Assembly (NCBI GenBank): GCA_934631025.1
Contig: CAKTXR010000054.1
Location: 1 to 18,483, forward strand
Length of the DNA: 18,483 nucleotides
Source of the DNA: an uncultured Clostridia bacterium
GTDB lineage: Bacteria; Bacillota; Clostridia; Christensenellales; Aristaeellaceae
Reading direction: 5' to 3'
Shown: piece after piece, positions 1 through 6,606 of the stretch
Numbering within the stretch: the first letter of the stretch is position 1
Layout: each line of letters begins with the position of its first letter
Position numbers and translations under genes: made by a program
Notes under the pieces: model-generated
Database searches by the model: none
What the model was told of the DNA's origin: nothing
The model's input: only the letters and a program-made list of their open reading frames with translations

Positions 1-360
1 TACAAGGTCGGCATGACGCGCCGGCTCGAGCCGCAGGAGCGCATCGACGAGCTGAGCAACGCCAGCGTGCCCTTCCCATTCGACGTACACAGCTTTATCT
101 TCAGCGAGGACGCTGTTTCGCTCGAAAATCAGCTCCACAAGGCGCTCAACAACCGTCGTGTGAACAAAATCAATCTGCGCAAGGAGTTCTTCAACGTCTC
201 CATCGACGAGATCAGAGCGATGGTCGAGCAGATCGACCCCACCGCGCCTTTTACAGAGACTGCGCTAGCCGATCAGTACAGGCAGAGTCTCTCGATGGCC
301 GCGCCGGCCCCTGAGCTTGCCCCCGAATCGGGCGCGGATGAGGACGAGGCCGCATCGTGA
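1..360 (+). CDS. DUF4041/T5orf172 (GIY-YIG-like) protein, C-terminal fragment
   Basis: The reading frame is open from the first base (Y-K-V-G-M-T-R-R...), so the gene starts outside the window and only the last 119 residues are visible. The segment YKVGMTRRLEPQERIDEL, followed by the SVPF-FDVH stretch, the LENQLHKAL helix and RRVNKIN-RKEFF, matches the T5orf172/MUG113 domain that ends DUF4041 proteins. This is a GIY-YIG-like nuclease fold common in phages and mobile elements. The last 25 or so residues are acidic and alanine/proline rich and look disordered. The stop lies 27 bases before the next gene, which has a clear ribosome binding site, so the two are probably co-transcribed. Nuclease activity is inferred from the family. 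The N-terminal DUF4041 coiled-coil part and the GIY-YIG tyrosines are not visible. Confidence 0.75.
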   Translation, partial: YKVGMTRRLEPQERIDELSNASVPFPFDVHSFIFSEDAVSLENQLHKALNNRRVNKINLRKEFFNVSIDEIRAMVEQIDPTAPFTETALADQYRQSLSMAAPAPELAPESGADEDEAAS

Positions 361-387
361 CGAGAACAGGAAAGGAAGTGCCGCCCT

Positions 388-1062
388 ATGACCAACACCG
401 GCCTGAGCGCCGCGCTCATCGATCGCATCCGCGCGCTGGGCGTGCAGTGCGGCGCGCAGAAGATCGTGCTCTATGGCTCGCGCGCCCGCGGCGATTATCG
501 GGAGCGCAGCGACGTCGATCTGGCCGTCTACGGCCTCAGCCGCGATCAGTTCAGCCGCTTTGTCTCCGGCATCGACGAGCTGCCCACGTTGCTCGAGTTT
601 GACATAGTGAGCGTCTCTCAGGACATGGAGCCGCTGTTTTTAAGCAACATCAGAAAGGACGGAATCACCATCATGGAAAGCACAACCAAGCTCATGCAGT
701 TCGGCATGGCCATCGAGCGGACGCGCGAGGGCGTTGCGGAATACAGGCAAGCGCCCGGCAAGCTGCTCCGCGACGGCGTGATCCAGCGCTTTGAATTCAC
801 GGCAGAGCTGTCGTGGAAGAGCTGCCGCGAGTATCTCATCGATCAGGGCTATGCCGAGATTAACAGTCCCATGTCGGTCATGAAAACGGCCTACGCCGCC
901 GGCGTGATCGACGATCAGCAGGGCTGGATCGATCTGCTCCACGCGCGCAATTCCACATCGCACATCTACAGCGACAAGCAGGCCGACGCAGTTTTTCAGG
1001 ACATCGCCGCGCGCTTCCTGCCGCTGTTTGAGCAGCTCTACGCGCACCTGTGCAAAGACTGA
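388..1062 (+). CDS. Fused MNT nucleotidyltransferase - HI0074/HEPN-type protein (toxin-antitoxin-like)
   Basis: Residues 1-95 form a minimal nucleotidyltransferase with the GS-X10-DXD motif (G30-S31, D42-V-D44) and a probable third carboxylate at D72. Residues 96-224 match the HI0074 nucleotidyltransferase substrate-binding family, with the IQRFEFT-ELSWK helix and the RX4HXY motif R187-NSTS-H192-I-Y194. In two-gene MNT-HEPN modules the MNT partner AMPylates a tyrosine of this motif and silences an RNase-like HEPN toxin. Here both halves are one chain. An in-frame ATG at 673 (M96), with GGA-rich sequence 9-13 bases upstream, sits at the domain junction and could also give the HEPN half alone. 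The AGGAAAGGAAG site at 368-378 supports the ATG at 388. It lies between a phage-type gene and an integrase, which suggests cargo of a mobile element. Toxin-antitoxin action is inferred. Confidence 0.85.
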   Translation: MTNTGLSAALIDRIRALGVQCGAQKIVLYGSRARGDYRERSDVDLAVYGLSRDQFSRFVSGIDELPTLLEFDIVSVSQDMEPLFLSNIRKDGITIMESTTKLMQFGMAIERTREGVAEYRQAPGKLLRDGVIQRFEFTAELSWKSCREYLIDQGYAEINSPMSVMKTAYAAGVIDDQQGWIDLLHARNSTSHIYSDKQADAVFQDIAARFLPLFEQLYAHLCKD

Positions 1063-1076
1063 AGTAAACAGACAAA

Positions 1077-1102
1077 CCCCCGTGCCGCATCGGACACGGG
1101 GG
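1077..1102 (+). other. GC-rich hairpin upstream of the integrase
   Basis: CCCCCGTG (1077-1084) pairs perfectly with CACGGGGG (1095-1102), and the inner CCG/CGG can extend the stem. It begins 14 bases after the preceding stop and ends 12 bases before the integrase ribosome binding site. No T-run follows, so it is not a standard intrinsic terminator. It may attenuate or process the transcript between cargo and integrase. Confidence 0.6.
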
Positions 1103-1129
1103 TGAACTGAAACGAAAGGAGTTATGAAC

Positions 1130-2245
1130 ATGGCAAAGAATCGAAACGGCATGGGCTCCATCCGCGAGCGTGCCGACGGGCGCTTCGAGGGGCGCTACAC
1201 CGGCCCGGACGGCCGGCAGCACAGCGTTTTCGGCAAGACCTCGAAGGAATGCACCACCAAGCTGAAGGCCGCGCTGGCCGCCGTTGACAGCGGCTCATGG
1301 ACGCAGCCGAATAAAATGACCGTCGCGCAGTGGATCGACCTGTGGCTCGACAAATACTGCACAAACATCCGCGATACGACGCGCGTGTCATATGCCAACC
1401 AGGCGGGCAACATCAAGCGCGTGATCGGCCATGTAAAGCTGACCGGCTTGAAAACGCTCCACATCCGGCAGCTGCACGCCGAGCTTGCCAAGACGCTCGC
1501 GCCGACTTCGCGCAAGGTCGTGCAGGTCAGGCTCGTCCAGATATTGGACGACGCTGTGCGCGACAAGCTCATTCCGGAAAATCCGGCGCGCGGCATGAAC
1601 CTTGAAAAAGCCAAGCCAGTCCGCGAGATGCACATCATAGACAAGTCGCAGTTCGCCGCCTTTATCAGCGCCGCGAAGGAGGAAATCTGCGCAAACGAGC
1701 TTGTCTTTCTGCTGTTTACCGGCTTGCGCATCGGCGAGCTGCTGGGGCTGCAATGGAATAACGTCGATCTGGATGCCGGCGAGATCGTGATCGACCGGCA
1801 GATCGTCAGCTCAGGCGCTATGACCGAGACGAAAAACGGCGAGTCGCGGACAATCAAGCTGACCGACGAAGCCATCGAGATCCTGCGCAGCCAGCGCGTC
1901 ACGCAGGCACAGCAGCGCCTGAAGGCAGGCGCCGAATGGATCGACGACGGCTTTGTATTCACCGGCCGCTGCGGCAAGCACAGGCAGGGCATCGTCATCC
2001 GCAAAAGCCTGCACAGCGTCGGCGCGAAAATCGGCATCCCCGCCCTGCATCCGCACGATCTTCGCCACAGCTACGCGGTCGCCGCACTGCGCGCCGGAAT
2101 CCCGATCAAGGCCGTGCAGCACAATCTCGGCCACGCTTCAGCCGCCATGACGCTGGACGTGTACGCCAAATACACCGACGACACGGGCATTCAGGCCGCC
2201 AACACGATGTCCGCATATATCAAATCGGTTTTAGGGTCAAATTAG
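1130..2245 (+). CDS. Tyrosine recombinase / phage-type integrase
   Basis: This 371-residue site-specific recombinase would integrate and excise the element at the left edge. Residues 5-40 (NGMGSIRERADGRFEGRY...) resemble the N-terminal arm-DNA-binding domain of Tn916/phage integrases. A SAM-like core-binding domain follows at about 63-155, and the catalytic domain at about 165-350. All catalytic residues are visible: R200 (TGLRIGEL), K235 (TETKNGE), H309 and R312 (HDLRHSY), H335 (LGHAS) and the nucleophile Y345 (DVYAKY), so the enzyme looks active. An earlier in-frame ATG at 1124 lies only 2 bases after the AAAGGAG site (1115-1121). The ATG at 1130 has an 8-base spacing and was chosen. The gene is the last of the element and points toward pgsA, the usual place for an integrase beside its attachment site. 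Confidence 0.95.
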   Translation: MAKNRNGMGSIRERADGRFEGRYTGPDGRQHSVFGKTSKECTTKLKAALAAVDSGSWTQPNKMTVAQWIDLWLDKYCTNIRDTTRVSYANQAGNIKRVIGHVKLTGLKTLHIRQLHAELAKTLAPTSRKVVQVRLVQILDDAVRDKLIPENPARGMNLEKAKPVREMHIIDKSQFAAFISAAKEEICANELVFLLFTGLRIGELLGLQWNNVDLDAGEIVIDRQIVSSGAMTETKNGESRTIKLTDEAIEILRSQRVTQAQQRLKAGAEWIDDGFVFTGRCGKHRQGIVIRKSLHSVGAKIGIPALHPHDLRHSYAVAALRAGIPIKAVQHNLGHASAAMTLDVYAKYTDDTGIQAANTMSAYIKSVLGSN

Positions 2246-2251
2246 GGTCAA
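2231..2251 (+). repeat. Tandem 10-mer direct repeat at the integrase stop (candidate arm sites)
   Basis: TTAGGGTCAA occurs at 2231-2240 and 2242-2251, giving an 11-base period of about one helical turn. The integrase stop codon TAG (2243-2245) lies in the second copy. Directly repeated 10-11-mers next to an integrase gene are typical arm-type sites for the N-terminal domain of such recombinases. The repeat is seen directly; its role is inferred. The attachment core itself cannot be identified because the other end of the element is outside the window. Confidence 0.6.
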
Positions 2252-2276
2252 GCGACATCATATACTCTTCAAAACA

Positions 2277-2822
2277 TCAATGATCACAACGGTTTTTCGG
2301 AGCGTTTGCGTTTTTTACATAAATCATGATATAATTAACCAGCGCGAACAGGCTGAAGCCCACGGCCACGTCCAGCATCACCTTGCCGGCCATGCGCAGC
2401 CACCGCCACGAATGCCACGGATAAATCGCCAGCACGGAGAGGATGATCATCACCGTGGCCACCTTGCCCGCCCAGTTCGCGAACACCACCACATTGCGCC
2501 GCTTGAGCAGCATCGTGCCGCCGATCACCATGAAAATCTCCTTGGCGGCCATCACGGCCAGCACCCACCAGTGGATATAGCCCGTCAGCGTAAGGCAGCC
2601 CATCATCGTCAGCTGAAGCAGCTTGTCGGCCAGCGGATCCATGAGCTTGCCGAACGCCGTCACCTGATTCCACCGGCGCGCCAGATAGCCGTCCACCGCA
2701 TCGGTGATGCAGGCGGCCACATAGACGCAGAGCGCCGCCACCGGATGTCCCGCGGCGTACAGTCCGGCAAAAACCGGAATCAGAATCATCCTGACGACCG
2801 TCAGCATATTGGGTATATTCAT
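2277..2822 (-). CDS. pgsA: CDP-diacylglycerol-glycerol-3-phosphate 3-phosphatidyltransferase
   Basis: This integral membrane enzyme makes phosphatidylglycerol phosphate from CDP-diacylglycerol and glycerol-3-phosphate, the committed step to phosphatidylglycerol and cardiolipin. The CDP-alcohol phosphatidyltransferase signature D-x2-DG-x2-AR-x8-G-x3-D-x3-D is complete, from DAVDGYLAR to GKLMDPLAD. The 181-residue length, four to six hydrophobic segments and the N-terminus MNIPNMLTVVRMILIPVF are typical of PgsA and fix the start at 2822, although the ribosome binding site is weak (GTAGG). The gene has its own promoter (2882-2910) and is divergent from the acetyltransferase gene. Its 3' end lies 31 bases from the integrase stop. 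The last residues (NAPKNRCDH) are not recognisably conserved and could have been altered by integration of the element, which is inference. Confidence 0.93.
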   Translation of the reverse strand: MNIPNMLTVVRMILIPVFAGLYAAGHPVAALCVYVAACITDAVDGYLARRWNQVTAFGKLMDPLADKLLQLTMMGCLTLTGYIHWWVLAVMAAKEIFMVIGGTMLLKRRNVVVFANWAGKVATVMIILSVLAIYPWHSWRWLRMAGKVMLDVAVGFSLFALVNYIMIYVKNANAPKNRCDH

Positions 2823-2881
2823 GGGCGCAACCTACATCCTTTTCCAGCGGCTATTTTTGACAAAGCACACGCTTCTTTTTT

Positions 2882-2910
2882 ATTATACCATTTTCTGATC
2901 ATTTCGGCAA
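2882..2910 (-). promoter_or_regulatory. Sigma-A-type promoter for pgsA
   Basis: On the minus strand, -35 TTGCCG (2905-2910) and -10 TATAAT (2882-2887) are separated by 17 bases. It lies 60 bases upstream of the pgsA start and is back to back with the promoter of the acetyltransferase gene. Confidence 0.65.
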
Positions 2911-2930
2911 CACGCATTTTCATTAAAAAC

Positions 2931-2959
2931 TTGCTCAATCGGCAGGGAAATGCTATAAT
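2931..2959 (+). promoter_or_regulatory. Sigma-A-type promoter for the AAC(3)-family gene
   Basis: -35 TTGCTC (2931-2936), 17-base spacer, -10 TATAAT (2954-2959) preceded by an extended TGC. It lies about 40 bases upstream of the start at 3000. The 10-mer TGCTATAATA is found again at two other promoters in this window. Confidence 0.75.
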
Positions 2960-2999
2960 AAGGCCGCAAATCCATTTTCATCAAAAAAGGAGCGCCGCT

Positions 3000-3776
3000 A
3001 TGTATACCAAGAGCGATCTTATGGCCGACCTGGCCAATCTGAACATCGATCCCCGCGGCACGCTGCTCGTTCACTCCTCCATGAAGGCCATCGGCCCTGT
3101 CGAGGGCGGCGCGGATACCGTGCTGGACGCACTGAGCGAATATATGAAGGACGGCCTGCTCGTGCTGCCCACGCACACATGGAGAAGCGTCGCGGGCGAG
3201 CACAACGTATTCGACGTGCTGCGCGAGCCCTGCTGCGTGGGCATACTGCCCGAGCTGTTCCGTCAGCGCCCGGGCGTGATCCGCTCGCTGCACCCGACGC
3301 ATTCGGTCGCGGCGCTGGGCAGGGATGCGCAGAGCTACGTTTCCGGCGAGGAATACGCGCGCACCCCCTGCGCCCGACGCGGCTGCTGGGGCAAACTCTA
3401 CGACCGCGGCGCGCAGATCATGTTCCTGGGCTGCACGCTCAAGTCCAACACGTTCATCCACGGCGTTGAGGAGTGGAACCACATCCCAAACCGCCTGAAC
3501 GAGCGGCCCGAAACCTATTTCACCATCGCGCCGGACGGCACGCGCTACACCATCCCGCAGTACCGCCACAACGCCAGCGGCCCCTCGCGCTTTTATGACA
3601 AGATGGAGCCGATCTTTCTCGATGAGGGCGCGATCCGCTACGGCCGTCTGGGCGACGCGAAGTGCATCCTTGGCGACGCCGTTTCCATGGCCGAGATCAC
3701 GACCGGCTATCTGCGCGCCAGTGTCCATCTTTTCGACGACGACACGCCCATCACTGCCTTCAAGCGCGAGAGATGA
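3000..3776 (+). CDS. AAC(3)-family aminoglycoside N-acetyltransferase-like protein
   Basis: The product is 258 residues, normal for the AAC(3)/YokD/FrbF acetyl-CoA-dependent N-acetyltransferase family. The family landmarks are present: TLLVHSSMKAIG near the N-terminus, LVLPTHTW, the conserved HPTHSVAALG histidine segment, and the MFLGCTLKSNTFIHGVEE block. Family members acetylate the 3-amino group of 2-deoxystreptamine aminoglycosides, but many chromosomal homologues have unknown substrates, so resistance should not be assumed. The frame stays open upstream to 2280, but that stretch is antisense to pgsA and lacks a ribosome binding site. The ATG at 3000 follows AAAAAAGGAG with good spacing and lies just downstream of a strong promoter. 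The gene is single, with no obvious terminator before the next promoter. Confidence 0.88.
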   Translation: MYTKSDLMADLANLNIDPRGTLLVHSSMKAIGPVEGGADTVLDALSEYMKDGLLVLPTHTWRSVAGEHNVFDVLREPCCVGILPELFRQRPGVIRSLHPTHSVAALGRDAQSYVSGEEYARTPCARRGCWGKLYDRGAQIMFLGCTLKSNTFIHGVEEWNHIPNRLNERPETYFTIAPDGTRYTIPQYRHNASGPSRFYDKMEPIFLDEGAIRYGRLGDAKCILGDAVSMAEITTGYLRASVHLFDDDTPITAFKRER

Positions 3777-3788
3777 CGAAAAAAGCTC

Positions 3789-3817
3789 TTTACAGACGCG
3801 ATTTTCTCCTATATAAT
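3789..3817 (+). promoter_or_regulatory. Sigma-A-type promoter for the GH35 gene
   Basis: -35 TTTACA (3789-3794), 17-base spacer, -10 TATAAT (3812-3817). It starts 12 bases after the acetyltransferase stop and 75 bases before the GH35 ATG, so the two genes are probably separately transcribed. Confidence 0.75.
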
Positions 3818-3891
3818 TGACGCGTCGCCGGAAAAAATCAATCCGCGCGCAAATACAGCCTGAAAGCATATCAGGAGAAGGAGCTGCCGAT

Positions 3892-6306
3892 ATGGTATCC
3901 TTTGACAAAAACGGCTATATCATCGATGGAAAACCCGTGCTGCTGGCCTCGGGCGAGCTGCAATACTTTAAGCTGACCCGCGGCGAATGGAAGCGCCGCC
4001 TTTTGCAGATCCGCCTGAGCGGTCTGAACGCCGTCTCGGTCTATTTTGCCTGGAACTATCACGAGCAAAACGAGGGCGAATGGGACTTCTCCGGCGACCG
4101 CGACGTGGAATACTTCCTCCAGCTGGCCGCCGAGTGCGGACTGTACGTCGTCGCCCGCCCCGGCCCGTTCATCTGCAACGAGTGGACGTGCGGCGGCGTC
4201 CCCGCATGGCTGTCCGGCAAGAAGGGAATTCGCCTGCGCTCGTCCGATCCGCTCTATCTTTCCTATTGCGACAAATGGTGGGACAAAATCGCGCCCATCA
4301 TCGCCAAATATCAGCTTGGCCGCGAGGGCACGATCATTCTGGCGCAGGTCGAGAACGAGTACGGCCATCAGGGCGCGCATCAGGAGGAAGCCTACATCCA
4401 TCATCTGCGCGACGGACTGCGCGCGCGCGGCGTGACCGTGCCGCTCATCAACTGCGACAGCTTTATCAAGTTCGACCGCATACAGCCCCGCGTCTGGGAG
4501 GGTGTAAATCTGTGCGTCAATTCCGGCGGCGACGGGCTGCGCGTGCTCCAGCGCGCCCGCGGCCTTCAACCCGACAAGCCGCTCTTCGTCACCGAATACT
4601 GGATCGCCGCGTTCGACTGGTGGGGCAGCGGCAAAAGCGCGGCCTACGACGACAGACGCGCGCTCTACGGCGGGCTGGAGATGCTGGCCGGCGGCGCAGG
4701 CGGATTGACCGTGTTCGTCGTCAGCGGCGGATCGCACTTCGGCTACTGGCACGGCCAGTCGATCTGCTCGGATTTCAACTTCATGACCACGCTTTACGGC
4801 CCCGGCGCGCCCATACTGGACGACGGCTCATTCTCGCCCAAATATAATCTCTTCAAGCGCCACTTCACCGGCCTCGCCGCCTGCTCCGAGGCGCTGGCCA
4901 GCGCTGATATGCCCTCTCTTTCCGGCGACATGGACGGCCTTGTCACCGCCGTGCGCCGCTCGGGCGACACTGTGTTCACGTTCTTCGTCAATCACAGCAA
5001 GGAGCAGATGATGATTGCCGACCGGCAGAAGGATCAGGGCGCTGTGGATATGTCCATCCCCGCCGGCGAGGTTCGCTGGTCGGTCGAGCATCTCGACCTG
5101 CCCTGCGGACTGCGCATGGAGTACACGAGCGGTCATCTCTTCGCCGTCTCCCCCGCGCTCACGCTCTGGAGCGAGGACGCGCGTCCCATCGACGTAACGC
5201 TCTCCAGCCCCGAATCCGGCGAGACGGTCGCGCTCACGCTGACTCCTGCGGCGGACGGCGTGCCGGCCTGCGAAACGGTTACGCTGAACGGCAAAACGCT
5301 GACCGTCGCCGTGCTGAGCATGATCGGCGTCGACCGCTGCGTCCGTCTGGCGCTGCCCGGCATGGCTGAAAGGCTGATCGGCGGCATCGACCGCGTGGAC
5401 GATCTGTCCGCCGAGGGCATAACCGCCTGGCAGAGTGAAAAGCGCACGGCCTGGGTGCTGGACGAGAGCGGCCTGCGCCTGATCGCGGACGACGGCGACG
5501 ATTACGAGGGCGATTTCACCGTGTCGCTCGAAAACATCCGCGCGGCGCATGATTTTCCGGAAGCCCGCGCCGATTTCGACGACAGCAATTGGTTCGCCGC
5601 CGAGGATCCGCAGCCCATGGCCAAGTTCGGCAATGGCAACGGCTACGCGTGGTATCGCGCGGCGCTGAACGTCGAAACGACCGGCTGGCAGATGATCTAT
5701 GTTTCCGGCGCGGCCGATCGCTGGATGTTCTTCGTGGACGGCGAATACCGCCAGACGCGCGGCGCGTTCTCGCACAAGGGGCGCGATCTGGCCGTATGGC
5801 TCGAAAAGGGCGTGCATCAGCTGACCATCCTCGCCGACAACCTGGGCATGTTCAACACCGGCTTTGAAATGGATATGCCGCTGGGCGAACCCAAGGGCAT
5901 CTACGGCCCCGTCTGGCTGAACGGCGAAGCGATCAAAAACTGGCGTATGCGCGCGGGACTCAAAGCCGGTGAAACGGTCGAGCTGTGGCCCGCGGTTGAA
6001 GATCAGCCCTTCGAGAACGCCGCTTCCCCCGTGACCGGCCCGGCCTTTGTCAGCGCCGAGTTCGATCTGCCCGCCGGACTGTCCGCCGCGGTGCGCCTGA
6101 ACGCCGGCAGCGGCAAGGGCAGCGTGTGGCTGAACGGCTTCAACATCGGCCGCTATATGGGCGTCGGCCCGCAGACCTCGCTCTGGCTGCCGCTGGACAA
6201 GCTGAAGGCGCGCAACCGCGTCGTGTTCTTTGAAGAGGAATCGTTTGACGCGGCCAAAACGTCTGTGACCGTACGGCGCTACGGCCATCGCCTGATCATC
6301 AAATAA
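3892..6306 (+). CDS. Glycoside hydrolase family 35 beta-galactosidase
   Basis: This 804-residue protein hydrolyses terminal beta-galactosyl residues. The N-terminal TIM barrel (about 10-330) carries the GH35 landmarks: RPGPFICNEW, the acid/base glutamate E156 in QVENEYG, and the nucleophile E235 in FVTEYW, followed by the FDWWG segment. Beta-rich domains follow, and the C-terminus (about 740-795) has the conserved galactose-binding-like signature SVWLNGFNIGRY...GPQTSLWLP. There is no signal peptide, so it probably acts in the cytoplasm on imported oligosaccharides. An upstream TTG at 3817 overlaps the -10 element. The ATG at 3892 follows AAGGAG (3878-3883) with an 8-base gap. It has its own promoter and terminator and no sugar transporter beside it. 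The exact linkage preference (for example beta-1,3 versus beta-1,4) cannot be read from the sequence. Confidence 0.93.
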   Translation: MVSFDKNGYIIDGKPVLLASGELQYFKLTRGEWKRRLLQIRLSGLNAVSVYFAWNYHEQNEGEWDFSGDRDVEYFLQLAAECGLYVVARPGPFICNEWTCGGVPAWLSGKKGIRLRSSDPLYLSYCDKWWDKIAPIIAKYQLGREGTIILAQVENEYGHQGAHQEEAYIHHLRDGLRARGVTVPLINCDSFIKFDRIQPRVWEGVNLCVNSGGDGLRVLQRARGLQPDKPLFVTEYWIAAFDWWGSGKSAAYDDRRALYGGLEMLAGGAGGLTVFVVSGGSHFGYWHGQSICSDFNFMTTLYGPGAPILDDGSFSPKYNLFKRHFTGLAACSEALASADMPSLSGDMDGLVTAVRRSGDTVFTFFVNHSKEQMMIADRQKDQGAVDMSIPAGEVRWSVEHLDLPCGLRMEYTSGHLFAVSPALTLWSEDARPIDVTLSSPESGETVALTLTPAADGVPACETVTLNGKTLTVAVLSMIGVDRCVRLALPGMAERLIGGIDRVDDLSAEGITAWQSEKRTAWVLDESGLRLIADDGDDYEGDFTVSLENIRAAHDFPEARADFDDSNWFAAEDPQPMAKFGNGNGYAWYRAALNVETTGWQMIYVSGAADRWMFFVDGEYRQTRGAFSHKGRDLAVWLEKGVHQLTILADNLGMFNTGFEMDMPLGEPKGIYGPVWLNGEAIKNWRMRAGLKAGETVELWPAVEDQPFENAASPVTGPAFVSAEFDLPAGLSAAVRLNAGSGKGSVWLNGFNIGRYMGVGPQTSLWLPLDKLKARNRVVFFEEESFDAAKTSVTVRRYGHRLIIK

Positions 6307-6314
6307 CCACTCTT

Positions 6315-6350
6315 CGCGGCTCGGTCTTTTTGTGATCGAGCCGCGATTTT
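6315..6350 (+). terminator. Intrinsic terminator after the GH35 gene
   Basis: CGCGGCTCG (6315-6323) pairs with CGAGCCGCG (6337-6345) and is followed by ATTTT. It lies 8 bases after the GH35 stop. Confidence 0.8.
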
Positions 6351-6362
6351 GTGTCCGTCAAG

Positions 6363-6431
6363 GCGCATCATGCGCGAATTCCGCGCAATAGACTTTGGTC
6401 TATTGTTGCACGAACAGACTGAAGTCTCGTT
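6363..6431. repeat. Cluster of four small palindromes in the GH35-tetR gap
   Basis: Four inverted repeats are packed into 69 bases: GCGCAT-C-ATGCGC (6363-6375), GCGCG-AATTC-CGCGC (6372-6386), CAATAGAC-TTTG-GTCTATTG (6386-6405), and AACAGAC-TGAA-GTCT-C-GTT (6413-6431, one bulge). The last two resemble each other (A-AGACT-n-AGTCT followed by T/G-rich sequence), like two diverged copies of one unit of roughly 27 bases. They lie between the GH35 terminator and the tetR promoter. The rest of the 6307-6606 gap holds only that terminator, the promoter and a candidate operator; no gene was seen. The function is unknown. Confidence 0.6.
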
Positions 6432-6496
6432 TTGTTGGCGCGCATTTTGACCGAAAAAATGGCTAAATTGTCATATTGCCTTTACAGGGAAGCCCG

Positions 6497-6525
6497 TTGC
6501 AAAGTGGAAACAACTGTGTTATGCT
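6497..6525 (+). promoter_or_regulatory. Probable promoter for the TetR-family regulator
   Basis: -35 TTGCAA (6497-6502), 17-base spacer, -10 TATGCT (6520-6525) with an upstream TGT extension. It lies about 80 bases before the regulator start. Confidence 0.55.
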
Positions 6526-6541
6526 TTAGGCAATGCACAAG

Positions 6542-6557
6542 GGATATATTTGTATCC
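6542..6557. promoter_or_regulatory. Candidate operator (inverted repeat) in the tetR leader
   Basis: GGATA-N6-TATCC lies just downstream of the predicted transcription start of the regulator. Its size and position suit a TetR-type autoregulatory site, but no second clear copy is seen at the following operon, so the assignment is tentative. Confidence 0.3.
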
Positions 6558-6606
6558 GCAGACGTTTTGAGGGATCATCATTCCCGCGATAAGGAGTGAA
6601 CGAACA

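Noticed and set aside
1077..1102. Calling the hairpin before the integrase an intrinsic terminator
   Set aside because: There is no T-run after the stem; the next bases are TGAACTGA.
1..2251. Calling a complete prophage
   Set aside because: Only one end with three genes is visible. No structural, replication or conjugation genes are in the window, so the element type cannot be decided.
2280..2999. Upstream in-frame extension of the AAC(3)-like gene
   Set aside because: It is antisense to pgsA, its translation is low-complexity H/R/P-rich, and the promoter and ribosome binding site lie just before 3000.
3817..3891. Upstream TTG start for the GH35 protein
   Set aside because: The TTG overlaps the -10 TATAAT, so it cannot lie within the transcript. 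AAGGAG precedes the ATG at 3892.
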